A DNA stretch of 41,346 nucleotides, taken from Sphingobacteriales bacterium (GTDB lineage Bacteria > Bacteroidota > Bacteroidia > Chitinophagales > JADIYW01). The stretch spans positions 1 through 41,346 of the forward strand of contig CANHGL010000016.1 of the NCBI GenBank assembly GCA_947460245.1, written 5' to 3'. Both the position numbers and the translations under genes were made by a program. Positions within the stretch are counted from its first letter, which is position 1. Every line of letters starts with the position of its first letter. A model generated the notes under the pieces. The model was given only the letters and a program-made list of their open reading frames with translations, did not search any database and had not been told where the DNA came from. Of this stretch, positions 7,864 through 16,682 are shown piece by piece.

Positions 7864-8663
7864 ACAAAGGGTTGTGTATAGGTTCTATCCTTGTCGCCAC
7901 CATAAAACTCTGAAAAATCAGAAGGTGTTTGCGCTCTAAAGCCCAGAAGTTGCTTTGTTTCCTCAGGTATATTTTCCTTGTTAATGTGCTCCATGAATCT
8001 TGGTATATCTACACGCTGCTTTACCCAGGGTTTGCAATATGCAAGGATGAGACAGTTGCGCCATTCACTAGAATTATTCGTTCCGGCTGCATGCCAGATT
8101 CTTGGATTGAAATACAGTATACTTCCTTTAGGGGCAGTAAAGCGAACTGCATTTTTATAGAAATATTCTTCTGTTGGGGGTGTTTCCTGATTATGAGATG
8201 CAGGTAGTACCCATGTGGCTCCATTCTCTTCTGTAAAGTCGTCAAGTAAAATTATTGAAGCGAGAATGTAATCATATTCTGGAATAATTCTCGGCGTATC
8301 TACATGTATTCTTACCGCTTTAGTTACGCCATTATTTGGGGGAATACAGTTATTGCTATATAGGTAAATAGTAAACCATTTCTCCAATATAGATTCTACC
8401 AAGGAGAGCATTTCCTTATTTTTTAGAATTTCTAAAATCTCAGGGTACTTATCTGCATAGTAAGGAGCACAAAGCAGAAATCCATAATCCTTATAATCTG
8501 GATTTTTTACCAGATTTTTCTCTTCTTCAATAAGCTCCAACATGATTTTACGCATCAATTCCAGATACTCAACAGGCAATGTGCTTTTTAAGGCTACAAA
8601 TCCATTTTTTTTGTAAAATTCAAGAGACTTTTCGCTTTCTGTATGTGAGAATAGAGGAAACAT
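7860..8663 (-). CDS. Phytanoyl-CoA dioxygenase (PhyH) family, Fe(II)/2-oxoglutarate oxygenase
   Basis: The 267-residue protein has the full facial triad of a non-haem Fe(II)/2-oxoglutarate oxygenase: HVD (H120, D122) and the distal His in IWHAAG (H191), followed by R202 in WRNCLIL for binding 2-oxoglutarate. The segment ENGATWVLPASHNQ between them is typical of the PhyH family. Members hydroxylate lipids, amino acids or small metabolites. It is probably cytoplasmic. It lies 109 bases downstream of the GT-C paralogue B on the same strand and may be the last gene of a C-B-PhyH unit, which suggests hydroxylation of a glycan precursor or lipid, although the substrate is unknown. Its 3' end overlaps the GNAT gene by four bases. 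No terminator lies between the two. Confidence 0.85.
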   Translation of the reverse strand: MFPLFSHTESEKSLEFYKKNGFVALKSTLPVEYLELMRKIMLELIEEEKNLVKNPDYKDYGFLLCAPYYADKYPEILEILKNKEMLSLVESILEKWFTIYLYSNNCIPPNNGVTKAVRIHVDTPRIIPEYDYILASIILLDDFTEENGATWVLPASHNQETPPTEEYFYKNAVRFTAPKGSILYFNPRIWHAAGTNNSSEWRNCLILAYCKPWVKQRVDIPRFMEHINKENIPEETKQLLGFRAQTPSDFSEFYGGDKDRTYTQPFV

Positions 8664-8772
8664 GAAAACAGCGTAATTATTTAAGTCTTAAAAGTACTTA
8701 TTTTTCTTAAAAGTTTTGCCTTTAAAGAATTCTTTAGATAGCAAATGGATTTTGTTTGGAGTAAAGTATATA

Positions 8773-10287
8773 CTAAATAGGCGTATTGGTAGTGTTAAAC
8801 TTATAAAGTAATAGATTTTCGGTCTTTTTAAAAAAAGTATAATCTGTATAGAATTTTCCAATTTGTTTTTTTGCGATACTGTCATCTTCAATAACGATAT
8901 ACTTTACCCTTCCTGCCTTAAAATAATTATCGTATGCTTTAATGGAGTTATTATTATAAGTCTTTAGATCTACAGGTATTTGAAGGTATAGTTCTGCATA
9001 CCTGTCAAAATGCAGATCATAACCATAGACTTTATTTAGCTGATTATTAAAGATAATATATTTCGGATTGCTGAAAAATACCGTATCCTGTTTGATAATA
9101 GCACTCAACACCTTACTTGTTTTTATATTTTTTTGATAATCTATTTTTTCTGATTTAATAATACTCTTATTGAATACCGTTGGGTTTTGAAAGTGAAAAC
9201 AGAAGATCGGTAGGTAGAACACGAGAATCAATCGATAATACCTTGATTTAATACTTTTTCTGTCTTTTAAAAAGATACCTGTGTTTATGAGCATTAGAAT
9301 AATAGATTCATAGGTGTAATTTAGGTTGGATCCCGCTCGCAAGAGTGTTAATTCACTGACTATAAAAAATATAAATCCAATGATGGAAAGTAGTTTAGTT
9401 GCTTTATCAGAGGAGCGGATATTGTAATAGCAGATAATTAAAAAGGGTAGCATTTTTAAACTGTTGATACCTATAAAAAACAGAGAAAAGCCAGGAGATG
9501 ATGAGTATTGAAGGTTGTATAAAAAAATATTATTGAGTATCAGTCCATTGGTAGAGTAGTATCCTGCGAGAAATATAATTACTAATACAAGTATAAATAG
9601 CATAAGTGCAATCAGATAGCTTCTTTGTCTTAGTATCAGGTAAGATATTAAGTAATATATAATTATGTAGATAGCTAAGTCGTGTTTAAAGAATACTCCG
9701 ATACTTGAACAAACCGTTCCAATAATAAGATGCTTGTACTTCTTTGACTTAAACTCATAGGATATAGTGAAGTATAAGAATAATATAAAGAAGCTTACCT
9801 TAAAACTATCGGGTCTGAAGGTGAAAAAATGTTGTGGTAGCAACAAAATTCCAATCAAAAGCAGCAGTATCTTATTTTTATTTTCACTTATAAGCAGTTT
9901 TATTATTCTTATAAGAATGTATCCATTTATTATACCAAGGATAAAAGAAATTAATCTGCCTACTATTAATGCCTCATGTATGTTTTCCTGAGGGTTTATT
10001 TGCAGAATAGATAATAGGTATTTTAGGGTATAGGAGTGTAAGGGTGGGTATATAATATCAAAAAAAGGATAGGCGTCAGGATTTAAGTATAAGTGACCGT
10101 TTTTATCCAGTAGCTGGATGTAATTCAAGAAAGCAAATTCAATCCCGCCAATATCTATAGAGTAAGAAAAAATATTCAATACTACGATACTTAAAAAATA
10201 CAGGAATAATAAAATGAATATCCATTCGCTAAAATGCATGTTTCGGACAGGAGATAAATAGCGTTTTATACTATTGTTCATGTTCAT
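8773..10287 (-). CDS. GT-C-like polytopic membrane protein, paralogue B of three
   Basis: This 504-residue protein has about 11 hydrophobic segments followed by a soluble C-terminal portion. It aligns with paralogue A (3810-5321) without gaps over at least the first 203 residues: FSYSIDIGGIE (40-50), LYLNP (66-70), IIYPPLH (78-84), RPDSFK (158-163) and KHD (201-203) sit at the same positions. It also carries LRAGSNLNYTYE and the C-terminal YGYDLHFDR motif. In this copy the second acidic residue of the first-loop motif is Gly (DIGGIE instead of DLDGTE), so D45 and E50 are the constant acidic positions. A GT-C glycosyltransferase role is inferred from topology and neighbours. It starts 33 bases after the stop of paralogue C on the same strand and precedes the PhyH gene by 109 bases, so C, B and PhyH may be one transcript. 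Confidence 0.8.
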   Translation of the reverse strand: MNMNNSIKRYLSPVRNMHFSEWIFILLFLYFLSIVVLNIFSYSIDIGGIEFAFLNYIQLLDKNGHLYLNPDAYPFFDIIYPPLHSYTLKYLLSILQINPQENIHEALIVGRLISFILGIINGYILIRIIKLLISENKNKILLLLIGILLLPQHFFTFRPDSFKVSFFILFLYFTISYEFKSKKYKHLIIGTVCSSIGVFFKHDLAIYIIIYYLISYLILRQRSYLIALMLFILVLVIIFLAGYYSTNGLILNNIFLYNLQYSSSPGFSLFFIGINSLKMLPFLIICYYNIRSSDKATKLLSIIGFIFFIVSELTLLRAGSNLNYTYESIILMLINTGIFLKDRKSIKSRYYRLILVFYLPIFCFHFQNPTVFNKSIIKSEKIDYQKNIKTSKVLSAIIKQDTVFFSNPKYIIFNNQLNKVYGYDLHFDRYAELYLQIPVDLKTYNNNSIKAYDNYFKAGRVKYIVIEDDSIAKKQIGKFYTDYTFFKKTENLLLYKFNTTNTPI

Positions 10288-10320
10288 TTTTTAATACTGA
10301 TAAATTTTGCATTATGTGCT

Positions 10321-11850
10321 TTAGGGTTGGTATTGGTAAACAAGGAAATTATTCAATACTGCTGATGCTTTATAGTTTGGGTAGAATTTACTCATTTGAT
10401 TTAATGAATTAGGGTCTTTATTTATTACAATGAACTTTACAATACCATTCTTAAAGCACTGGTCGTAATTTTGTGTCATATCATTTACAATAAATTTACT
10501 TTCCATTGTTGGATGATAATTTATTTTACTCATCTTCAATTTTATCTCCATATTTAAATAGATAGAGATAAATCGTTCATAATGCCAGTCGTAACCATAA
10601 ATGAGATGTCCATCAGGATAGAATATAGTATACTTCATATTTGGCAAGAATACTACGTTGTTTTTTATAATTCTTTTTATTGCTTTGAACGAAGCAATGT
10701 TTTCATAGTATTCTCTTTTTTGTGTAACCTCATTATTTCTATCGAAGCTATATGCATATAGGTGAAGTTTTCCTAAAAAGAGGATTAGGAAAAGGGTGTA
10801 AACAGCTAGTTTCTTGTCCAGTCTCACATTTATATGTTCTTTTTGATACAAAAAGATATTTATTAATAATAGTATGCAAGATTCGTATGCATAGTTAATA
10901 TTAGATCCTACTCTTAGCATGCTTAGGTTGCTAAGTATAAAATACACTGTACTTATTATGGCAATAGTATAAGTTATTCTTTCTTTAGATTTTAAATTAA
11001 TATAGGTGAAGTAGACTAAGGGTATGAGTCTGATGATATTAATGACAATAACAATAAAACTAAGGTGTACCCCTGTGTTGTACTGCAAGTTAAAGACTAA
11101 TAAATTTTGGAGAATATTAATGTCACTGAATAAGTATGTCAGCCAGACTCCTAGTCCCAGTAAGATGATTAATAAAATTGGCGCCAAAAGATACTTGTAT
11201 CTTTTGGTTAGAAGAAGTTGTATTCCATAGTAAGCAAATCCATATATAATTAAATCTTGCTTAAATAGGATGCCTAATAATAAAAAAATAAACCCCCACG
11301 CGAAGTGTTTATTAGAATGGGTCAGGGTATATTTTATGTTGAATAGTAAAAATAAGAGGTAGCAGGTTACTTTAAAGCTGTCTGGTCTGCAGGTAAAAAA
11401 ATGCTTAGGCAGTAGTAATAGAAATAATAGAAAAAATAAAAAACTTGGTTTAAAATCAGGAACAAGTAGTTCTAAAATTTTAACTAAAATATAGAAGTCT
11501 AGAAAAATCAATAGGAATGATACTGTTCTGGTAAGTATGTAGAGTTGATGTGTGTCATTTAAAACATCTATAGATAGTAATGTGGAACATCCCGCCATTA
11601 TATAATGGTATAGTGGAGTGTATACAGATAATAAAAATGGAAACTCAGAAGGGTTGCTATAAAGTGGGTGGCTGGTTTTAAGAAGTTGTATAAAATGGAT
11701 AGATACATACTCTAGTCCCTCGAGGTCAGTGCTGTAAGAGAAAATAAGTAATACTCTGATGATTAACAGGTAGGCTATTACTATCAGAAATCCTATTTCT
11801 ACAATGGAGAAAGGTATAAAACGCTTGAATTTTTCACTTAGCTTGAGCAT
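10321..11850 (-). CDS. GT-C-like polytopic membrane protein, paralogue C of three
   Basis: The 509-residue protein has the same arrangement as paralogues A and B, shifted by three or four residues: FSYSTDLEGLE (37-47), LYSNP (63-67), VYTPLYH (76-82), RPDSFK (155-160), KQD (197-199), LRVGSNINYAYE and a C-terminal YGYDWHYER motif. About 11 hydrophobic segments are followed by a soluble tail of about 110 residues ending in a VKFIVI strand that matches VKYIVI in B and VKYILV in A. The protein is probably an inner-membrane glycosyltransferase of GT-C type acting outside the membrane, by topology and context only. It starts at an ATG at 11850 and is divergent from the holin-family gene. Position and spacing suggest it is the first gene of the leftward C-B-PhyH unit. 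Confidence 0.8.
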   Translation of the reverse strand: MLKLSEKFKRFIPFSIVEIGFLIVIAYLLIIRVLLIFSYSTDLEGLEYVSIHFIQLLKTSHPLYSNPSEFPFLLSVYTPLYHYIMAGCSTLLSIDVLNDTHQLYILTRTVSFLLIFLDFYILVKILELLVPDFKPSFLFFLLFLLLLPKHFFTCRPDSFKVTCYLLFLLFNIKYTLTHSNKHFAWGFIFLLLGILFKQDLIIYGFAYYGIQLLLTKRYKYLLAPILLIILLGLGVWLTYLFSDINILQNLLVFNLQYNTGVHLSFIVIVINIIRLIPLVYFTYINLKSKERITYTIAIISTVYFILSNLSMLRVGSNINYAYESCILLLINIFLYQKEHINVRLDKKLAVYTLFLILFLGKLHLYAYSFDRNNEVTQKREYYENIASFKAIKRIIKNNVVFLPNMKYTIFYPDGHLIYGYDWHYERFISIYLNMEIKLKMSKINYHPTMESKFIVNDMTQNYDQCFKNGIVKFIVINKDPNSLNQMSKFYPNYKASAVLNNFLVYQYQP

Positions 11851-11986
11851 GTATTTCGATTGCCTGAATTCTGATGCGTAAAGTACTGAAATTTAGAAAG
11901 AATTTATTTGATTATTAGTTTTGTCTCGTCAATTATTGCTTTTGAATATTCGGAATAAATTATACATTAGCATCAAATTCATCAGA

Positions 11987-12349
11987 ATGCAGTTTATAAT
12001 CAGATTTTTAATTAAAGTAGCAACCGTTATCACTTTGTCCTATCTGTTACCCAAGTTTGGATTGATAGTTAGGGTAGATGGTCCATTAGATGCTGTAAAG
12101 GTAGCTTTAGTACTGTCTTTGTTGAATTCTTTTGTTAGGCCTTTGCTAGAATTTTTTGCTTTCCCAATCACTTGTCTAACGTTGGGTTTGTTTTCTTTAG
12201 TCATAAGTGCTGCTATGGTAGTGTCAGCGGATCAGTTGCTGAGTGGATTTTCAGTAGGCGGATGGCTGGATGCTGCTATTTTTAGCATTACCTTTTCTTT
12301 GATTAGTTCTTTAGTGGAGCGATTCATCGTGGAAGATGCTGTTAACTGA
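11987..12349 (+). CDS. Phage holin family 4 superfamily IV (YvlD-like) small membrane protein
   Basis: Counted from the ATG at 11987 this protein has 120 residues and four hydrophobic segments. The pattern NSFVRPLLEFFAFPITCLTLGLFSLVIS is characteristic of the YvlD/'phage holin family 4' proteins found on many bacterial chromosomes. Despite the name there is no phage context here. These proteins are small inner-membrane proteins of unknown function, in some Firmicutes linked to envelope stress. The frame extends upstream to a TTG at 11921, but the added residues have no family character. It stands alone between the glycan locus and clpB. The 111 bases to clpB (12350-12460) hold no hairpin that could be called a terminator. 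Confidence 0.85.
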   Translation: MQFIIRFLIKVATVITLSYLLPKFGLIVRVDGPLDAVKVALVLSLLNSFVRPLLEFFAFPITCLTLGLFSLVISAAMVVSADQLLSGFSVGGWLDAAIFSITFSLISSLVERFIVEDAVN

Positions 12350-12460
12350 CAATTCGCCATATTTTTCACAGAAACTTCAGACATTCTTTCCACCTTCTTT
12401 ATCATTTTACTGCTTTTTTGACAAGGGTACATTTTTTGCCATAGTCTTCAAAACATTAAA

Positions 12461-15061
12461 ATGAATCCTAATAATTATACCATCAAATCACAAGAGGCTA
12501 TTGCTCATGCGCAGCAGTTAGCATTCGATTATAAGCATGCTTCCTTAGATACGTTTCACCTGCTAAAGGGGATATTAGATACAGACCAGGACGTAACTCC
12601 ATTTGTATTTAAGAAACTTCAAGCGGATACTTTTAAAATTGAAACTGCATTAGCTGCACTCTTAAAAAATCAGCCAACAGTTTCCGGTGATAGTATGAAA
12701 TATCCTTCACCAGCTTTATCTCAGGTGCTGTTAAAAACGAATTCTTATTTAAAAGAATTTGGAGATGATTATGTCTCGATAGAGCATTTTTTATTGGCCT
12801 TGCTCAGTGTCAACGATGATACCTCAAAATTATTGAAGCAAAATAATATTTCAGAGGATAAATTAAAACAAGCGATTAAAGAACTTAGAAAAGGACAAAC
12901 CGTGAATAATCCAAGCGCAGATACAACATATAATTCATTAGATAAGTATGCTAAAAATCTTAATCAGTTAGCAGCGTCTAATAAACTCGATCCAGTTATA
13001 GGTAGAGACGAAGAAATCAGAAGAGTACTACATATACTTTCGAGAAGAACAAAGAATAACCCTATTCTCGTTGGTGAACCTGGAGTTGGTAAAACAGCTA
13101 TCGCGGAGGGTATAGCCCATCGGATTATTTCAGGAGATATACCTGAAAATCTGAAATCTAAGGTTATCTATTCTCTGGATATGGGCGCATTGATTGCAGG
13201 TGCTAAATATAAAGGCGAGTTCGAAGAACGATTGAAGGCTGTTATTAAAGAAGTTACCTCTAGTGAAGGTCAGATAATTTTATTCATAGATGAGATACAC
13301 ACCTTGGTGGGTGCAGGTGGCGGTGGTGATGGCGCCATGGATGCAGCTAATATTCTAAAACCGGCACTGGCACGCGGTGAGTTGCGTTCTATAGGAGCAA
13401 CTACTTTGGCAGAGTATCAGAAATACTTTGAAAAAGACAAGGCGCTGGAAAGAAGATTCCAAAAGGTAATGGTGAATGAGCCAAGTCCTGAAGATGCCGT
13501 ATCTATTTTACGCGGACTGAAAGAACGCTATGAAACCCATCATAAAGTTATTATCAAAGATGAGGCTATACTTGCCGCAGTAGAGTTGTCAGGCAGATAT
13601 ATTACAAATCGCTTCTTGCCGGATAAGGCAATAGATTTAATAGATGAAGCAGCAGCAAAGCTTAGACTGGAGATGGACTCTGTTCCAGAAGAAGTGGATG
13701 AGTTAGATAGAAGAATTAGAAAATTTGAAATTGAGCGTGAGGCACTTAAAAGAGAGAATGACACTACGAAAGTAGATGAACTTTCCAAAACTATTGCGGA
13801 TTTGAACGATAAAAGAATGGAGTTGCGCGCGAAATGGGAAGGAGAAAAAACTATACTGGATAAAGTTCAGTCTTCAAAACTGAATATAGAAAGTTTTAAG
13901 CTTGAAGCGGAGCAGGCGGAACGAAATGGTGATTATGGAAAAGTAGCAGAGTTACGTTATGGAAAGATAAAAGCAGAAGAAGAAAATTTAGCAAAGCTGG
14001 AAAATGAGCTTAAGGCGATGAAAGAAGGCAGCCGTTTGATGAAAGAAGAGGTTGCGGCTGAAGATATTGCAGAAGTAGTAGCTAAATGGACAGGTATTCC
14101 TGTTAATAAGATGCTGGAAAAGGAAAGAGAAAAACTACTTCAGTTAGAAGCGCACCTTCATCAGCGTGTAATTGGTCAGGATGAAGCAATTATAGCTGTG
14201 TCGGATGCTATCAGAAGAAGCAGGGCCGGTTTGCAGGATCCTAAAAAGCCCTTGGGTTCTTTTCTGTTTATCGGTACTACCGGCGTCGGAAAAACAGAGT
14301 TGGCTAAAGCATTGGCAGAATTATTATTTGATGACGAAAAGGCAATGGTTCGTATAGATATGAGTGAGTATATGGAGAAACACAGTGTTTCCCGTTTGAT
14401 AGGTTCTCCTCCGGGTTATGTAGGATATGAAGAGGGGGGGCAGCTCACAGAGGCAATCCGTAATCATCCTTATTCCGTAGTTTTATTGGATGAGATAGAG
14501 AAAGCGCATCCGGATGTATTTAATATTTTGTTACAAGTTTTAGAAGATGGCAGACTAACAGATAATAAAGGGAGAGTAGTGGATTTTAGAAATACCATTA
14601 TTATAATGACTTCAAATATTGGCTCTCATTTGATACAGCAAAATTTTGAAAATGTAAAAACAGAAAGCGAGATTTTTTCTGCAACTGAAACTTCTAAAAT
14701 TCAAATTTTTGATGCACTCAAAAGGGTATTAAAGCCTGAGTTTTTCAATCGAATTGACGAAGTAATTATGTTTAAACCTTTATTGAGGGATGATATCACT
14801 GCTATTGTGAGAATTCAACTGGTTAATCTACAGCAACAATTAGAAGTTATGGATATACAGCTGGAATATACAGAAGAGTTAGTGGCTTATTTTGCAAGAG
14901 AAGGTTATGATCCACAGTATGGCGCCAGACCCCTAAAAAGACTGATTAATAAGTTGCTGATTAATGAATTATCCAAAATGATATTAGCAGATAAAATTGA
15001 TAAACATAAGAAAGTTGTTGCGGATAGCTTTAATGATGTGATAGTCTTTAGGAATGAATAA
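12461..15061 (+). CDS. clpB: ATP-dependent chaperone ClpB (disaggregase)
   Basis: The 866-residue protein is a full-length ClpB, the hexameric AAA+ unfoldase that rescues aggregated proteins together with DnaK in the cytoplasm. It contains the Clp N-domain (about residues 1-145), the first ATPase domain with Walker A GEPGVGKT (205-212) and a DEIHTL Walker B, the coiled-coil middle domain (about 400-540) that separates ClpB from ClpA/ClpC, and the second ATPase domain with GTTGVGKT (605-612) and an [11 protein letters not shown] Walker B. The end carries the usual ARPLKRLI sensor-2 region. No ClpP-docking IGF/IGL loop is evident, as expected. It is not closely coupled to other genes; pyrR starts 102 bases downstream. 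No CIRCE inverted repeat is seen upstream, so heat regulation cannot be read from the sequence. Confidence 0.98.
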   Translation: MNPNNYTIKSQEAIAHAQQLAFDYKHASLDTFHLLKGILDTDQDVTPFVFKKLQADTFKIETALAALLKNQPTVSGDSMKYPSPALSQVLLKTNSYLKEFGDDYVSIEHFLLALLSVNDDTSKLLKQNNISEDKLKQAIKELRKGQTVNNPSADTTYNSLDKYAKNLNQLAASNKLDPVIGRDEEIRRVLHILSRRTKNNPILVGEPGVGKTAIAEGIAHRIISGDIPENLKSKVIYSLDMGALIAGAKYKGEFEERLKAVIKEVTSSEGQIILFIDEIHTLVGAGGGGDGAMDAANILKPALARGELRSIGATTLAEYQKYFEKDKALERRFQKVMVNEPSPEDAVSILRGLKERYETHHKVIIKDEAILAAVELSGRYITNRFLPDKAIDLIDEAAAKLRLEMDSVPEEVDELDRRIRKFEIEREALKRENDTTKVDELSKTIADLNDKRMELRAKWEGEKTILDKVQSSKLNIESFKLEAEQAERNGDYGKVAELRYGKIKAEEENLAKLENELKAMKEGSRLMKEEVAAEDIAEVVAKWTGIPVNKMLEKEREKLLQLEAHLHQRVIGQDEAIIAVSDAIRRSRAGLQDPKKPLGSFLFIGTTGVGKTELAKALAELLFDDEKAMVRIDMSEYMEKHSVSRLIGSPPGYVGYEEGGQLTEAIRNHPYSVVLLDEIEKAHPDVFNILLQVLEDGRLTDNKGRVVDFRNTIIIMTSNIGSHLIQQNFENVKTESEIFSATETSKIQIFDALKRVLKPEFFNRIDEVIMFKPLLRDDITAIVRIQLVNLQQQLEVMDIQLEYTEELVAYFAREGYDPQYGARPLKRLINKLLINELSKMILADKIDKHKKVVADSFNDVIVFRNE

Positions 15062-15163
15062 TACCAAATCAGAAGTCCCTAATAATTAATAGATGAAGCG
15101 GATTTACTACCTGAAAACGAAAAAAAATCTAAGGTTTGCTAAAAAATTCATAGATTTGTATAG

Positions 15164-15703
15164 ATGTCGGATTCCATACTTTTAAACGGTAAACAAATCC
15201 AGCTAACCATAGAGCGGCTGAGCAGGGAAGTCATCGAATCTATTAACTTTCAGAATACTGTAATCATTGGTGTTCAGCCAAGAGGAGTCTTATTGGCTGA
15301 AAAGATACATGCCAAGATTCTGGAATTAACTCAAAAAGAAATACCTTTTGGGAGGTTGGATACCACCTTTCATCGCGATGACTTTCGTCGCGGTAAGTCA
15401 CTGAACGCTAAGCAGACAGAAATAGATTTTCAGATGGAGGGTAAAAATGTATTATTGATTGATGATGTTTTGTATACCGGTAGAACCATTCGTGCTGCTT
15501 TAGATGCTTTATTATCTTTTGGTCGTCCACAAAAAATAGAACTTCTGGTGTTGATAGACAGACGCTTTAATAGAGAACTTCCTATACAACCCGATTTTGT
15601 TGGTCGCGTTGTAGATACTATTGAGGCAGTAGATGTTGAAGTGCAATGGGCTGCAGAAGTATCAGAAAATAAGGTGTTGTTTGTTAAACAGAATAAAATT
15701 TAA
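15164..15703 (+). CDS. pyrR: PyrR: pyrimidine operon regulator / uracil phosphoribosyltransferase
   Basis: This 179-residue protein is a type I phosphoribosyltransferase of the PyrR family. The PRPP-binding loop VLLIDDVLYTGRT is at residues 96-108 and the RLDTTFHRDDF segment (64-74) is typical of PyrR. Members make UMP from uracil and PRPP and, in many bacteria, bind pyr mRNA to cause attenuation. It stands directly upstream of pyrB (52 bases), so a role in pyrimidine control is likely. However, neither the 102 bases upstream nor the pyrR-pyrB gap shows an antiterminator/terminator pair, so the classical mechanism is not visible here. A TAGATTTG motif at 15151-15158 fits the -7 consensus but lies so close to the ATG that it would give a leaderless message. 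Confidence 0.95.
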   Translation: MSDSILLNGKQIQLTIERLSREVIESINFQNTVIIGVQPRGVLLAEKIHAKILELTQKEIPFGRLDTTFHRDDFRRGKSLNAKQTEIDFQMEGKNVLLIDDVLYTGRTIRAALDALLSFGRPQKIELLVLIDRRFNRELPIQPDFVGRVVDTIEAVDVEVQWAAEVSENKVLFVKQNKI

Positions 15704-15755
15704 GGAATAATCTTTTATGATCATTAAGTCTATTAATAATTTATACCACTAAAAA

Positions 15756-16682
15756 ATGAGTCAGTTAAGTTCAAAACATGTCATCGGAATTGAGCATTTA
15801 ACGTTAGATGATATTCAATTGATCTTAAACACTGCCACCCAATTTAAGGAGATTATTAACCGCCCGATAAAAAAGGTACCAACCTTGAGGGATATTACGA
15901 TTGCCAATCTTTTTTTTGAAAACTCTACCCGAACGCGTATCTCTTTTGAGCTGGCTCAGAAAAGATTATCTGCTGATGTAATTAACTTTTCCTCTTCCTC
16001 CTCCTCTGTTAAAAAAGGAGAAACCTTGTTGGATACTGTAAATAATATACTTTCCATGAAAGTAGATATGATAGTGATGCGTCATCCCAGCCCAGGCGCT
16101 GCACATTATCTATCGGATAGAATAGATGCCCATATTGTAAATGCAGGAGATGGTACGCACGAACATCCTACTCAGGCTTTATTGGATGCTTATTCCATGC
16201 AAGAAAAGCTCGGTTCGCTAAAAGGTAAAAAAATTGCTATCATCGGTGATATTATGCATTCAAGAGTAGCATTGTCCAATATATTCTGTCTAAAGAAATT
16301 AGGGGCAGAAGTTACACTCTGTGGCCCTCCTACATTAATACCTAAACATATTCAATCTCTCGGGGTAAATATCTCACATCATGTAGAGGAAACCTTACAA
16401 TGGTGCGATGTGGCTAATATCTTAAGAATACAGTTAGAACGCCAGAATACCAAATATTTTCCTTCTCTCAGGGAGTATGCTTTGTATTATGGTGTAAACA
16501 GGCAGCGCCTCGATAAGCTTTCTAAAGAAATTGTAATTATGCATCCCGGACCAATTAATAGAGGTGTGGAAATTACGAGTGATGTTGCTGATAGTGAACA
16601 TTCTATTATTCTTGATCAGGTAGAAAATGGCGTTGCCATTAGGATGGCAGTTATGTATCTGTTAGTCAACAAAACGGATTAG
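15756..16682 (+). CDS. pyrB: Aspartate carbamoyltransferase catalytic subunit
   Basis: The 308-residue protein catalyses carbamoyl phosphate plus aspartate to carbamoyl aspartate, the first committed step of pyrimidine synthesis. The carbamoyl-phosphate loop STRTR is at residues 57-61, HEHPTQALLD at 135-144 and the HPGPINRG segment near 266-273; the length is usual for the catalytic chain. It is cytoplasmic and forms trimers. No pyrI regulatory subunit gene is next to it. It follows pyrR by 52 bases and is probably co-transcribed with it. Its stop codon overlaps the stop of the convergent transposase-like gene by four bases, so no transcription terminator fits between the two. Confidence 0.98.
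   Translation: MSQLSSKHVIGIEHLTLDDIQLILNTATQFKEIINRPIKKVPTLRDITIANLFFENSTRTRISFELAQKRLSADVINFSSSSSSVKKGETLLDTVNNILSMKVDMIVMRHPSPGAAHYLSDRIDAHIVNAGDGTHEHPTQALLDAYSMQEKLGSLKGKKIAIIGDIMHSRVALSNIFCLKKLGAEVTLCGPPTLIPKHIQSLGVNISHHVEETLQWCDVANILRIQLERQNTKYFPSLREYALYYGVNRQRLDKLSKEIVIMHPGPINRGVEITSDVADSEHSIILDQVENGVAIRMAVMYLLVNKTD

Noticed and set aside
8688-8891. Small leftward reading frame at the end of GT-C paralogue B
   Set aside because: It overlaps the paralogue's coding end in another frame and shows no protein family character.
1151-11850. Glycan locus beside tRNA-Arg as a genomic island integrated at the tRNA
   Set aside because: No integrase gene and no repeat of the tRNA 3' end was found at the far side, and housekeeping-type genes follow directly.
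11987-12349. Prophage signal from the 'phage holin' gene
   Set aside because: This family is common on ordinary chromosomes and no other phage gene is present.
12418-12446. TTGACA followed after 17 bases by ATAGTC upstream of clpB, like a classical sigma-70 promoter
   Set aside because: The -10 match is poor and the Bacteroidota main sigma factor uses a different consensus, so this is probably chance.
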